Positions 23,494-32,773 of a DNA stretch of 35,166 bases are shown one piece after another. Below the pieces are notes generated by a model. The model saw only the letters and a program-made list of their open reading frames with translations. It was not told where the DNA came from and searched no databases. The stretch covers positions 1 to 35,166 of the forward strand of contig JAFUVE010000048.1 of NCBI GenBank assembly GCA_017483765.1. The letters are read 5' to 3'. The DNA comes from Bacteroidaceae bacterium (lineage in GTDB: Bacteria; Bacteroidota; Bacteroidia; Bacteroidales; Bacteroidaceae). The translations under genes and the position numbers were made by a program. Numbering within the stretch: the stretch's first letter is position 1; each line of letters begins with the position of its first letter.

Positions 23494-23501
23494 CAAAGTT
23501 A
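23494..23501 (-). promoter_or_regulatory. Minus-strand -7 element for the tandem esterase gene
   Basis: TAACTTTG is present on the minus strand 32 bp before the start codon. A -33 element at the usual distance is not clear: a TTTG occurs only 12 bp away. Confidence 0.5.
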
Positions 23502-23532
23502 AGGAATAAATCGCAAAAATACGGAATATTTT

Positions 23533-23562
23533 TTTGATTTTTCATATAAATTAGTAACTTTG
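23533..23562 (+). promoter_or_regulatory. Promoter of the acyl-CoA synthetase gene
   Basis: TTTG (23533-23536) and a perfect TAACTTTG (23555-23562) are 18 bp apart, slightly closer than usual. The start would be near 23569, leaving a leader of about 33 nt. The divergent minus-strand -7 element lies only about 55 bp away. Confidence 0.7.
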
Positions 23563-23601
23563 CACAAAAGAAAGTAAAATGCGCAAAATTTAGAGTTTCC
23601 T

Positions 23602-25224
23602 ATGGATTACATACAGAAGAACCGTTCGTTGATGCGCGTGTTTGAGAACAGCATCCGCCGTCACTGGACTCAGCCCGCCTTCTCCGACTACAACAGCGCC
23701 GTGAGCTTCACCTACCAAGAGCTGGCAAACCAAGTTCGTAAGATGCACATTTATTTTGAGTCGAGAGGGATTCTCGCAGGCGACAAGATAGCCATCTGCG
23801 ACAAGAACTCCAGCTATTGGGCCGTGACTTGCATCAGCATCCTCACCTACGGAGCGGTGGTGGTTCCCGTCCTCGTAGACTTTCATGGCGACCAGATAGT
23901 GAACATCCTGAAGCATTCCGACTCAAAGATGGTGTTCACGAGTCCTTTGGTCATCCGCAAGATTGAGAAGGCCTTGAAAGAAAGCGACAGTCACGAACTG
24001 GAGCACTGCGAGATGGTGGACATATCCATAGTTGGAGAAAAAGACCCATCCATAGACCTCAGCCCTGATGACGTCCGCTATTTCGACGACGAAGAGGACG
24101 GGCTGGCAATGATCAACTACACGTCGGGCTCCACAGGCTTCTCGAAAGGTGTGATGCTTCCATTCCGGAGCATATGGTCGAACATCGCCTTCGCCGACGA
24201 GAAGCTGGGACTGCGTGAGAGCTGCCGCACGCTCTCCCTGCTTCCGATGGCCCATATGTACGGATTCTCGTTTGAGTTCTCCTACGAGTTCAGCATTGGC
24301 GGCCACATCACGTTCCTGACCAAACCGCCAAGTCCGAGCGTCCTGGCCAAGGCATTGTCGGACGTGAAGCCCGACATCATCATCAGCGTTCCGCTCATCG
24401 TGGAGAAGGTGATCCAGAGCCGTGTGTTCCCCAAGATCAAGTCCCTGACCACTCAGAGCCTGATGGTGTTGCCGTTTGTGAAGGGGATGATATTCCGTAA
24501 GATCCGCCAGCGCATATCCGACTTCTTCGGCGGCCAGTTCTACGAGGTGATCGTTGGTGGAGCGGCCTTCAACCAGGAAGTTGAGGAGTTTCTCCATTAC
24601 ATCAAGTTCCCCTACACCGTGGGATACGGAATGACGGAGTGCGGTCCGATCATCTGCTACCGCGACTACAGGAGTTTTGTTCCGCGCTCATGCGGTCAGG
24701 TGGTTCCACGCATGGAGTTGCGCATCCTGAGCCCTGACCCCGAGAAAGTGGAAGGCGAGATTGTGGTCCGTGGTGCCAACGTGATGCTGGGTTACTACAA
24801 GAACGAGGAAGCCACGCATGCCGCCATCGACAACGACGGATGGCTTCACACGGGCGATTTGGGCACGATGGACAAGGATGGCAACGTGTTTATCCGTGGA
24901 CGCCAGAAGAACATGCTGCTTGGGTCGAACGGCCAGAACATCTACCCGGAGGAAATAGAAGAGAAATTCACTTCTCATGCGCTGATAGACGAGTGCGTGG
25001 TGGTTCAGCGTGGTGACCAGCTGGTGGGGCTGGTCTACACGTCGGACGACACACTGCAGACACATGGTCTGACCCGCGCTGAATACCTGAGCCAGCTACC
25101 GCGCTACTGCAAACACGTGAACGGGATGCTGCCCTCGTTCTACAAAGTGAGCAAACTGGAGGCACAGGAGACAGAATTCGAGAAGACTCCGAAACGTAAC
25201 ATCAAGCGGTTTCTTTATAAATAG
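23602..25224 (+). CDS. Long-chain acyl-CoA synthetase-like AMP-binding enzyme
   Basis: The 540-residue product is an adenylate-forming enzyme of the acyl-CoA synthetase type. The P-loop INYTSGSTGFSKGVML is at about residues 171-186, YGMTECGP near 352 is the adenine-binding motif, HTGDLGTMDKDGNVFIRGRQKN near 415-436 is the hinge, and NIYPEEIEE near 450 follows. The C-terminus has TPKRNIKRFLYK with the catalytic lysine region. It probably activates fatty acids or other carboxylates with ATP and CoA; the chain length is not readable. There is no signal peptide. It is transcribed alone, divergent from the esterase gene and convergent with the DUF4011 helicase gene. Confidence 0.9.
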   Translation: MDYIQKNRSLMRVFENSIRRHWTQPAFSDYNSAVSFTYQELANQVRKMHIYFESRGILAGDKIAICDKNSSYWAVTCISILTYGAVVVPVLVDFHGDQIVNILKHSDSKMVFTSPLVIRKIEKALKESDSHELEHCEMVDISIVGEKDPSIDLSPDDVRYFDDEEDGLAMINYTSGSTGFSKGVMLPFRSIWSNIAFADEKLGLRESCRTLSLLPMAHMYGFSFEFSYEFSIGGHITFLTKPPSPSVLAKALSDVKPDIIISVPLIVEKVIQSRVFPKIKSLTTQSLMVLPFVKGMIFRKIRQRISDFFGGQFYEVIVGGAAFNQEVEEFLHYIKFPYTVGYGMTECGPIICYRDYRSFVPRSCGQVVPRMELRILSPDPEKVEGEIVVRGANVMLGYYKNEEATHAAIDNDGWLHTGDLGTMDKDGNVFIRGRQKNMLLGSNGQNIYPEEIEEKFTSHALIDECVVVQRGDQLVGLVYTSDDTLQTHGLTRAEYLSQLPRYCKHVNGMLPSFYKVSKLEAQETEFEKTPKRNIKRFLYK

Positions 25225-25230
25225 CTTGAG

Positions 25231-25266
25231 AGAATCTAGTATATCTAAAAAATCTATAGAATCTAG
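25231..25266. repeat. Four-unit 9-bp array after the acyl-CoA synthetase gene
   Basis: Units agaatctag, tatatctaa, aaaatctat and agaatctag lie between the stop codon and the terminator and belong to the TCTAGA-type nonamer family. Confidence 0.75.
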
Positions 25267-25270
25267 TATA

Positions 25271-25315
25271 AAAAATCCGGCGGAAAGGAAAAATTTCCTT
25301 TCCGCCGGATTTTTT
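25271..25315. terminator. Bidirectional terminator with a 21-bp perfect stem
   Basis: The 21-base left arm (25271-25291, core ATCCGGCGGAAAGG) pairs perfectly with 25294-25314/5 across a 2-nt centre. A-runs and T-runs flank it on both strands, so it serves the convergent acyl-CoA synthetase and helicase genes. Confidence 0.93.
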
Positions 25316-25330
25316 CCAGCTCTCAAACAC

Positions 25331-28300
25331 TCACATCGACACCATCTCTCCATTGACGCTGATGATGGCACATTGCTCCATCCAGTCGACCACATGGTTG
25401 ATAGTCTCGGTGATTTTTGAGCCTATATTTCTGAATCCCAGTTTTTTTGCCACCGCAGATGGAATAGCGGACTTAGGGAGGGAGAACTCTTCCCGGAGCA
25501 CCTCTTTCACCACGTTGATGAGTTCGATGGCAGGGATTTCAGAAATCGTGCGCTGGCTGTCGGTCCGGTAGAAGTTGTATGCGTCGGCATATTTCTTGTT
25601 GATCCAGAAGCAAGGCAGCCCGTCGACAGGAGAGACCTCCCGATAGAGCGAGCGGGTGGCCAGTTCGATAGCCTTCATCAAGTTGGGGCTGGCATATGCA
25701 TATCCCATACATTTAGCCAGCCGTTTCCTGAGTAAGGCTTCTGTGATAGGCTGCTCGATCCTCACAATCTCCCTTATGAGGTCGCGTGCCTCAGGGTCGT
25801 CGGGACGGAACAACGTCTTGTCCTCCTGGATATACTTCAGATTACATTCCTGATATGGCATCATCATCTGGTCGCGGAACACAGTCGGCGCGACTTTATC
25901 CTTCTGTATCTGCTGGGTGTCGAAGACGAAGTAGTCATCGGGCTGAGAGTCCGTGTCAGTCGTTTGAGGATTATCGCTCTCAGTGGCCTCCAGCTCGGCG
26001 GCCTTCAGCTCATCAAGTATTTGCTGGATGGTCCTTTCGCGATTCTCATACCAGTCGATGGAGTAGACACGCATGACCTTCCAGTTGAGCATTCTCAGGA
26101 CATTAGGCTGAACGATTTCCCTGTCGCGCGTGGTCTTTGTCTCAAAATAGTTACGTCCGTCGCAGAGAATTCCGAGGATATATTCGTCGGGATGTTCCTT
26201 GGTGGATACCGCAATGTCGACCTTGAAGCTGGACTTACCGACGAAGTCGTCGGTGATGTACCCATTCTGCCGGAGGGCCTGGCAAATCTGGCTGACCACC
26301 ACGTTGTTCTGCTCTCCTTGCATGGTGTCGGAGACGAACGGGAGCATGCCGGTCTCAGCGAACTCAAGGAATCGCTTGAGTCCTTCCACTCCCTTTGCCT
26401 TGCTTCGTTTGAGGTCGATCTGTCCAGACTTCAGCGTGGAGAACACAATCATCTCGTAGCGTGCACGCGACACTGCCACGTTGAGCCTTCTCTCCCCTCC
26501 CGGATTGTTGAGCGGTCCGAAATTCATGGACACCTTTCCGTCCTTGTCCGGTCCGTATCCTACGGAGAAGAGGATGACATCGCGTTCATCGCCCTGCACG
26601 TTCTCCAGGTTCTTGATGAACACAGGCTCGTTGACATTGTAGGCCTTCTCCTTCAGGTCCGGCCTGAGGTCGAGTGCGTCGGTGAGCAAGTCCTCAATCT
26701 TGTCGCCCTGCACCTTGCTGAAGGCCACCACGCCGATGCTGTAGTTCGAGAGCTCAGGATCCTGCAGGCGTCGCAGGATTTCATCGACGATGGCCCTGGC
26801 CTCGTCGACATTGCTTCGTGACCGTCCTTTGTCGTAAACGCCCTGAACGGGTACCAGGGAGACTTTGGCCTGCCGGTCGTCTACCGAAGGGAAAGTTAAG
26901 AGTTCGTTGCCATAATACTGTGAGTTGCTGAATGCGATGAGGCTCTCATGCTTGCTTCTGTAGTGCCACTTGAGCTTGTGCTCGCAAAGCGAGAGGGTGA
27001 TGCAGTCGTCGAGAATGCTCTCCATGTCGTCGATGTCGGCCTCTTCCTCGCCTACCTGCGTTGTCTGGAAGAAACTCGTAGGCGGCATCTGCTTGCTGTC
27101 TCCAACGACGATGAGCGACTTTCCCCTTGCAATGGCTCCAACCGCCTCGCTTGTAGGCATCTGAGACGCCTCGTCGAAGATGACGATGTCGAACTTGTCG
27201 TTGTTGAGGTCGATGAACTGAGCCACGCTGATGGGGCTCATGAGCATGCACGGGCAGAGTCTGGGCAGTAGTTTCGGTATGCTGTCGATGATGGCCCTGA
27301 TTGAAGTTCCCCTTCCTCCGTTGGCGATGTTGCGTTTGAGTATGCTGATTTCCGACCCGTCGACAGAGGCTACGCTTGCCGACGGCACCCTTGCCGCCAG
27401 TTTGCTGTAGAGTTCCGCCTTGCTGAGTTCCTGGAACCGGAGTGTGTCCTGCTTGTACTTCTCGATTTGCTGACGGAACTTGAGTCCGTTGAACATACGG
27501 AGCTGTTCGTTCTCGTCGATTGCATGACGTATAAGCTGATGGAATACTCCCTTGAGAAAGGCGTCGACTGCCGTGCTCGGAGTCTCCCCGTTCTCCACAC
27601 GACGGACTACCGGCATAAGCCCCATTTTTCTCATTCTCTGCCTGAGTTCCACCCAGTGGTACCAGTCGCGCACGTCTCCGTATCCCTGCAGCCACCTGTC
27701 TGCCTGTTGTATGATGTCGTCCCTTGAGTATGCGACGGCCATGAGTGCGTTAATCCCGCTGAGCGTGTCGTCCATCTGACGGCTGAGCGAGACGATATCG
27801 TCCGCCTGACGGAGAAAGTTCTGTCTTCTTGCCTCCGGCTGAGTTCCCGCATATTTACGGAAAGCCTCCAGCCTTTCGTCGTGACGGATGCAATGCTCGT
27901 CGGCGTAGAGAGCCACCTCTGTGGCCTTTTCGCTGTGCAGCCGCTTGGCATTCTGATAGTTCTCCACATTTTGGAACAGGGACTCGAGTCCTGACTCGAG
28001 CACCTGTCCGTACCGCTGCATGGACTTGATGTATTTTCTCTTAGCGAAAAATCTTGGGAGGAACCACTTGTCGCATATTGCCGCCCATTCACGGCGGTTG
28101 GCATCCACGTCGATTTTTGTCACGTCCTCAGAATATGACGCCGTAAGCTGCCCGTGCAGTTGTTCCATCTGCTGCTCGTGCTTCAGACATTCGGCAAAGC
28201 GGTTGAGCCACTCAATGTCGGTCTCTGGAGAGATGCCGAGCGATGTGGTGTTATTGAGCGTCTGCGTCAAGCCCATGAGCTGGTTGTTCTGGTCACGGAG

Positions 28301-30997
28301 CTGAGCGATAAGGCGTTGAAGTCCGTCAAGTGTCTCCATCCGGTTGTCTTTCGGCTCAAATCCGCGGAGCACATGCTGACCGGGCTGTCCGACGATGGCG
28401 AGTACCGCGTCGGCCTGCTCCACAAAATCCCTGCAGCTGTCGACAAAAGCTTTAGTCATATGCTCAATCGCGGGTAGTCCGTCGCTAATTTCGTCGTCAG
28501 GGAGTGCGAGATATTCCGAGATGCACTCATAAAGGCTATATCCCGACTGTTGCTTTCGATGAAGTGCCTCCATATAGCTGATGAGCTGCTTGCGCTCGGC
28601 ATAGAGTTCCTCCGACCGCTTGGCATAGTCCTCAGGCTCACGTGTTTTCGTCACGTTGAGCACCTCCTCCATCTGGCTGAGGAAATGCTTCTTGGTCACC
28701 TTGTTGGAATGGAGCTCCAGGCAGAAAGGAGCGAGTCCGATTTTCTGGAGTCGTGACTGCACGACCGACAGGGCAGCCATCTTTTCCGCAACGAAGAGCA
28801 CCCGTTTTCCCTGGTAAAGCGCATTGGCAATCATGTTGGTGATGGTCTGCGACTTGCCGGTTCCCGGAGGTCCGTGGAGGATGAAAGTCTGCCCTCTGCC
28901 CGACTCGACGATGGCTTCCATCTGTGACGAGTCGACGTCGAGCGGAATGGCGAACTCCATAGGCTTGCACTCACGGTCCACCTTTCCCGCGTCGACAGGT
29001 TCAGGCGGGGTGGCCTGTTTGTCGCCTTTATCTATGAGAGCAGCCACGACGGGGTTTTCTTTGAGTTTTGCGGCATTGGAATGTATGTCGTTCCACATGA
29101 CGAACTTGTTGAAGGAGAACAGTCCGAGCATGAACTCTTCAAGCACGTTCCATCCCTTCTGCTCGATGATAGCCCTGCGGAAATAAGTGAAAATAAGCTG
29201 TACGTCTACCCCGCTCTTGTCCGTAGGCAGCTGCTTGAGCACATCGAGGTTGATATTGAAATTCTGCTTGAGCAGCTCGACGAGCGTGATGTTGAGCATG
29301 ATGTCCTCGTCGCGCTTACGAATGACGTATTTGTTGCCGCTCTTACGGATGACGTCGACGGGCAGGAGAAGTATGGGCGCATATCGTGGCTGCTCGCTGA
29401 TTGGCGTCTCAAACCACTTGAGCATTCCGAGAGCCAGGAACAAGCTGTTGGCTCCATTTTCTTCGAGAGCCGTACGGGCCGTACGGTAGAAATATTTCAT
29501 GGAGTCCATCAGCTCTGCCTCTGTGAGGTATGAGGCTATCTTGTTTTGGTCCATAAGTTCCGAGACAATCTGCTGGAAGTGAGCCGCCTGCAGACGGGAG
29601 TCATACATACGGTCGGCGTTCGGCTCAATCTTTGGTCCAGGAGAGGGAGTGACCAGATAGTCCACATTCTTCTGCAGACGGTCCTCCAGCGTCTCCACGC
29701 CAAAGGAGATGAATGGCAGCACCCGCTTACCGACCTTGGCATTGAGTAGATTGTTGCGGAGGGTGAAGTCCAGGAGCTTACGTTCCCAAATCTGCTGCTT
29801 GGTGGGATGCACACCGGTGCTGTCGAGCGAGAGCTCATAATGATTGCGCTGCTCCACCCCTTCAGTCGCCTCCTCATGCTCTACTCCCTCGTTCTCCACC
29901 ATCCATACGCCGTCCTTCATGATGCGCTGAGGCAAGGGCCTTATTTTCGCAAGTCTGCACCTGTGAATATCGACGAAGTACTGGAACTGCTGCTCGTCGC
30001 GCAGCTTATGGTTTGCCATGGCCACGGCATCCTCGAAGCTGACTTTTTCAGGCATGGTGATAGCGGTCGACTCGACGAGTACGATGTTGTCGTTTCCGTC
30101 GGCAGTCTCCTTGAGTAGGAAGCTGACATCGTCGCCAACCATGGTGGGCAACACCACAGGAGTGAGCCATGCGCCCACCACGACGTGCCCCTTAAGGAAG
30201 ATGATGACGGGGAAAATCCCCACATCCTCGAGGCATGAGGCGATGAGCAGGCTTGAGTCGATGCATGTTGCGGTCTTGTCTGCCAGCACCTTGTCTGCCA
30301 GCCTGATGCGTTGTCCCTGAGAGTCGAAACTGGCGGGCAGCGATGAGTAGATGATGCCCTCAGCACGGAGAGCCTCATAGATGGCAGCCACCTGTAACCT
30401 CACTTTGGTCCGGTTCTTCGTCTGGTATTCTGTGAACGAACTGTCGCCAGTCCATTTCTGAAGAAACCTGGCCGCCGTCATCTTCACGCGCGTGATTGCC
30501 GGGTTGTTTGGCACGACAAACGAGGCGATAAACTCAGGCATCACGGCACCTCCAGCCCATTGGTCGTAGGCCATGAGCTCCACGGGATATTCTTGTTCGA
30601 ACAGGATGTCGCCTTCCGCTTCCAGACGGAGGGTGAACGTGGTGTTGACTGCCTCGGTGGTGTTGCTGAGCAGTTGTGGGTCAGGGGTTATCTCCAAGGT
30701 CTTTACCTGAACAGACTCCCCCGGCCTGACCATATCGACAAGCGCATGGTTTTGCTTCACATAATCTCCAGAGACGCTGACAGTCAGCTGGTTCCAGTCC
30801 TTTGTGTCGCAATTTTGTATGATAAGTGAGTTGAGCGTCTTCACGCCATTGTTCATCATGGCAAAGTTAACTTTCGGCAGATAGTCCAGCCTTACAGAGG
30901 CTTTGCCTTCCACAGGGTTTGTCGTTGCTTCTCCCATATGCACAAAGATATTGATGGATGTGAGAAAAAGGAGGGCAGTTTTTTTCTCCGCCTTCAT
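25331..30997 (-). CDS. DUF4011-type SF1 helicase with transglutaminase-like and Vsr-like nuclease domains (Hhe-like)
   Basis: The 1,888-residue product reads as follows. A beta-rich N-terminus is followed by a transglutaminase-like segment with possible triad C245, H271 and E309. DUF4011 follows at about 400-650 (RKLLDFTLRNNLLNAKVGKRVLP). The SF1 motor has GPPGTGKS at 709-716, DEAS at 1275-1278, GDSKQMPPT at 1299-1307 and GERRLNVAVSRAR near 1501-1513. A Vsr-like nuclease domain spans about 1575-1660 (VDIAV, ILCDGRNYFETKTTRDRE). A DUF3320-like C-terminus covers about 1740-1880. From memory this DUF4011-helicase-Vsr order matches the single-gene anti-phage system called Hhe; a DNA-repair role is the alternative. 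A second start at 30937 is possible. The first 20 residues are hydrophobic but not a clear signal peptide. No restriction or toxin gene is adjacent. Confidence 0.85.
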   Translation of the reverse strand: MKAEKKTALLFLTSINIFVHMGEATTNPVEGKASVRLDYLPKVNFAMMNNGVKTLNSLIIQNCDTKDWNQLTVSVSGDYVKQNHALVDMVRPGESVQVKTLEITPDPQLLSNTTEAVNTTFTLRLEAEGDILFEQEYPVELMAYDQWAGGAVMPEFIASFVVPNNPAITRVKMTAARFLQKWTGDSSFTEYQTKNRTKVRLQVAAIYEALRAEGIIYSSLPASFDSQGQRIRLADKVLADKTATCIDSSLLIASCLEDVGIFPVIIFLKGHVVVGAWLTPVVLPTMVGDDVSFLLKETADGNDNIVLVESTAITMPEKVSFEDAVAMANHKLRDEQQFQYFVDIHRCRLAKIRPLPQRIMKDGVWMVENEGVEHEEATEGVEQRNHYELSLDSTGVHPTKQQIWERKLLDFTLRNNLLNAKVGKRVLPFISFGVETLEDRLQKNVDYLVTPSPGPKIEPNADRMYDSRLQAAHFQQIVSELMDQNKIASYLTEAELMDSMKYFYRTARTALEENGANSLFLALGMLKWFETPISEQPRYAPILLLPVDVIRKSGNKYVIRKRDEDIMLNITLVELLKQNFNINLDVLKQLPTDKSGVDVQLIFTYFRRAIIEQKGWNVLEEFMLGLFSFNKFVMWNDIHSNAAKLKENPVVAALIDKGDKQATPPEPVDAGKVDRECKPMEFAIPLDVDSSQMEAIVESGRGQTFILHGPPGTGKSQTITNMIANALYQGKRVLFVAEKMAALSVVQSRLQKIGLAPFCLELHSNKVTKKHFLSQMEEVLNVTKTREPEDYAKRSEELYAERKQLISYMEALHRKQQSGYSLYECISEYLALPDDEISDGLPAIEHMTKAFVDSCRDFVEQADAVLAIVGQPGQHVLRGFEPKDNRMETLDGLQRLIAQLRDQNNQLMGLTQTLNNTTSLGISPETDIEWLNRFAECLKHEQQMEQLHGQLTASYSEDVTKIDVDANRREWAAICDKWFLPRFFAKRKYIKSMQRYGQVLESGLESLFQNVENYQNAKRLHSEKATEVALYADEHCIRHDERLEAFRKYAGTQPEARRQNFLRQADDIVSLSRQMDDTLSGINALMAVAYSRDDIIQQADRWLQGYGDVRDWYHWVELRQRMRKMGLMPVVRRVENGETPSTAVDAFLKGVFHQLIRHAIDENEQLRMFNGLKFRQQIEKYKQDTLRFQELSKAELYSKLAARVPSASVASVDGSEISILKRNIANGGRGTSIRAIIDSIPKLLPRLCPCMLMSPISVAQFIDLNNDKFDIVIFDEASQMPTSEAVGAIARGKSLIVVGDSKQMPPTSFFQTTQVGEEEADIDDMESILDDCITLSLCEHKLKWHYRSKHESLIAFSNSQYYGNELLTFPSVDDRQAKVSLVPVQGVYDKGRSRSNVDEARAIVDEILRRLQDPELSNYSIGVVAFSKVQGDKIEDLLTDALDLRPDLKEKAYNVNEPVFIKNLENVQGDERDVILFSVGYGPDKDGKVSMNFGPLNNPGGERRLNVAVSRARYEMIVFSTLKSGQIDLKRSKAKGVEGLKRFLEFAETGMLPFVSDTMQGEQNNVVVSQICQALRQNGYITDDFVGKSSFKVDIAVSTKEHPDEYILGILCDGRNYFETKTTRDREIVQPNVLRMLNWKVMRVYSIDWYENRERTIQQILDELKAAELEATESDNPQTTDTDSQPDDYFVFDTQQIQKDKVAPTVFRDQMMMPYQECNLKYIQEDKTLFRPDDPEARDLIREIVRIEQPITEALLRKRLAKCMGYAYASPNLMKAIELATRSLYREVSPVDGLPCFWINKKYADAYNFYRTDSQRTISEIPAIELINVVKEVLREEFSLPKSAIPSAVAKKLGFRNIGSKITETINHVVDWMEQCAIISVNGEMVSM

Positions 30998-31033
30998 TCA
31001 GCATCCAAATTAAGTTCATTCCATTTAATTTCG

Positions 31034-31065
31034 CAAATTTACGTATATTTTTCCGCAATCACAAA
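31034..31065 (-). promoter_or_regulatory. Promoter of the DUF4011 helicase gene
   Basis: On the minus strand TTTG (31065-31062) and a perfect TAAATTTG (31041-31034) are 20 bp apart. Transcription would begin near 31027, about 30 nt before the start at 30997, which supports that start. Confidence 0.75.
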
Positions 31066-31199
31066 TTTTTCCCGTCCATTTTTTCCAAAACTCTTGAGCA
31101 TACATTGATTAGGAGCGAAAAACGAAAAGGAGACCAGGAAATTATCATTACACAGACAAAAAACACGCGGGCGTAAAATAAAAAGTAAAATCTTACGTT

Positions 31200-31213
31200 A
31201 TTTATAGAACACC
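31200..31213 (+). promoter_or_regulatory. ATTTATAGAACACC motif upstream of the Sel1 gene
   Basis: The 14-bp motif is identical to that at 125-138 upstream of the ECF sigma gene and lies 63 bp before the Sel1 start. It may be a promoter element or transcript start region. No TAnnTTTG element is seen at this gene except TAACTTTA at 31268-31275, which is too close to the ATG. Confidence 0.45.
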
Positions 31214-31276
31214 ACTTAAACCAAAAGGCACTGACACAATCTAAAAAAAAGAAACGTGACAACCACTAACTTTAAC

Positions 31277-31840
31277 ATGAGAAGAACAATAATGATGCTG
31301 TTGCTGCTGGTGTCGGCATGCAACATGACGATGGCACAAAGTGCCGAGCAACTTTATCAGGAAGGCAAAGCACTCTACGACGCAAAAAAATACAACGAGG
31401 CCCTTCCGAAGCTGAAGGCAGCCGCCGACAAAGGTCACAAGAAAGCACAGTACCGAATGGGCCGTGCTTTCGACAAGGGCAACGGCGTGGCCGAGGACAA
31501 CACACGTGCATTCCAGTGGTACCTGAAGGCTGCCAACCAGGGGCATGCGAAATCGCAGTACCAGGTGGGCCGTTGCTACAAGAAAGGCAAGGGCGTAGGC
31601 GAAGACGAGCAGAAAGCCTTTTCCTGGTATATGAAAGCCGCAAACCAGGACAACGCGGACGCCGAGGTGGCACTGGCCAAGTTGTATCTGAAGCGTGGCG
31701 ACAAGAACAAGGCGAAGACATGGTGTCTTCGTGGCATCCGTCATGAGAAGGACGGAAAGCGCATGCTTCAGGAGCTACGCGATGAAGCCGCCGCAGGCGA
31801 GCAGAAAGCCAAGCAGCTCTTGGTGTTGATCGGGAAATGA
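31277..31840 (+). CDS. Secreted Sel1-repeat protein
   Basis: The 187-residue product starts with a signal peptide (MRRTIMMLLLLVSACNMTMAQ). Cleavage may be after MAQ, or at the lipobox-like VSAC. Four TPR/Sel1-like helical repeats follow, including KAQYRMGRAFDKGNGVAEDNTRAFQWYLKAA and KSQYQVGRCYKKGKGVGEDEQKAFSWYMKAA, two regular 36-residue units. Sel1 repeats mediate protein-protein contacts, and no enzyme motif is present. The frame is open from 31256, but ATG 31277 directly starts the signal peptide. It is divergent from the DUF4011 helicase gene and convergent with menA. Confidence 0.9.
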   Translation: MRRTIMMLLLLVSACNMTMAQSAEQLYQEGKALYDAKKYNEALPKLKAAADKGHKKAQYRMGRAFDKGNGVAEDNTRAFQWYLKAANQGHAKSQYQVGRCYKKGKGVGEDEQKAFSWYMKAANQDNADAEVALAKLYLKRGDKNKAKTWCLRGIRHEKDGKRMLQELRDEAAAGEQKAKQLLVLIGK

Positions 31841-31894
31841 TGCATCAGCAGTGTTGATCACTGCCATGCTGGACTTGCTTCAGCCGACGCCTCG

Positions 31895-32767
31895 CTACAG
31901 AATGAGCGCAACGGCAGCGAGCAGTCCGAACAAGAAGATATTACGTGCTGTGGAACCCAGCACTCGGTTTAAGTCCCTACCTGTCAGTGTCCGCATTGAC
32001 AGGTAGGTTTTTATATGCAAAGCGAGATAGGGCAAAATCAGGAGCCCGGTCCATCCAGCTATTGGAGCCGCGATGAGTGCGGCGGCAAGCCCACACAAGA
32101 GATAGAGCAGCAGTCCAGCCCTACGTCCCAGCCTGACGATGAGTGTCCGTTTCCCGCTGATTCGGTCCTGGTCGATGTCGCGGTAGTTGTTGACGATGAG
32201 CAGGCAGTCGGTCGCCAGCCCCATGGCCAGCCCGAGCATGATGAGCTTGAAGTCGATATGCTTTGTCATGACAAAACACGTGAAGACGACGGGCACGATT
32301 CCAAAGAAAACGAGAACGAGCAAGTCGCCCAATCCGAGATAAGAGAGGTGCGTGGTGTAGAGCCAGCAGAAGAGAATGCACGCAAGCCCTACAATGAGCA
32401 TCTGCCATCCCCCGTAGAAGACGAGTGGCAGCCCCATGAGGAAAGCCAGAATGGCCACGATGACTATCGCCCGCTTCATCGCCTGAGGGGTAATCCATCC
32501 CTGGGCGCAAGCTCGCGGAGGTCCAAGCCTGTCGTCGCGGTCTGTGCCCTTGACGAAGTCGAAATAGTCGTTGACGAGGTTGGCCTCTATCTGCATGACG
32601 AGTGCAAAGATGAGTGCAAGCAGGAAAGGAATCCACGGACAGCTTTCCACGTCGGTCTGACGGCATCCGATGAGGTTGACGGCATAGGCTCCACCCAAAA
32701 TCACCGGAGCAGCCGCACCGGTCAGTGTTTTCGGACGTGAAGCGAGAATCCAGGCTTTTGCAGACAT
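31895..32767 (-). CDS. menA: 1,4-dihydroxy-2-naphthoate polyprenyltransferase
   Basis: The 290-residue product is a UbiA-superfamily membrane prenyltransferase with about eight or nine hydrophobic helices. The first aspartate-rich motif is NDYFDFVKGTDRDDR at 66-80 and the second is NNYRDIDQDRISGKRT near 190-206. The start AWILASRPKTL is typical of MenA. It joins a polyprenyl diphosphate to dihydroxynaphthoate to form demethylmenaquinone, the quinone precursor for anaerobic respiration. No other men gene is in the window. CTCTCAACT-type heptamers directly precede its ATG. Confidence 0.93.
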   Translation of the reverse strand: MSAKAWILASRPKTLTGAAAPVILGGAYAVNLIGCRQTDVESCPWIPFLLALIFALVMQIEANLVNDYFDFVKGTDRDDRLGPPRACAQGWITPQAMKRAIVIVAILAFLMGLPLVFYGGWQMLIVGLACILFCWLYTTHLSYLGLGDLLVLVFFGIVPVVFTCFVMTKHIDFKLIMLGLAMGLATDCLLIVNNYRDIDQDRISGKRTLIVRLGRRAGLLLYLLCGLAAALIAAPIAGWTGLLILPYLALHIKTYLSMRTLTGRDLNRVLGSTARNIFLFGLLAAVALIL

Positions 32768-32773
32768 AGATTT

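Noticed and set aside
25964-26821. 285-residue plus-strand ORF opposite the DUF4011 helicase gene
   Set aside because: It is an antisense shadow of the motor domain and nuclease coding region, with no family resemblance.
31848-31864. GCAGTG/CACTGC hairpin as a terminator between the Sel1 gene and menA
   Set aside because: The stem is only 6 bp and no T-run follows on either strand.
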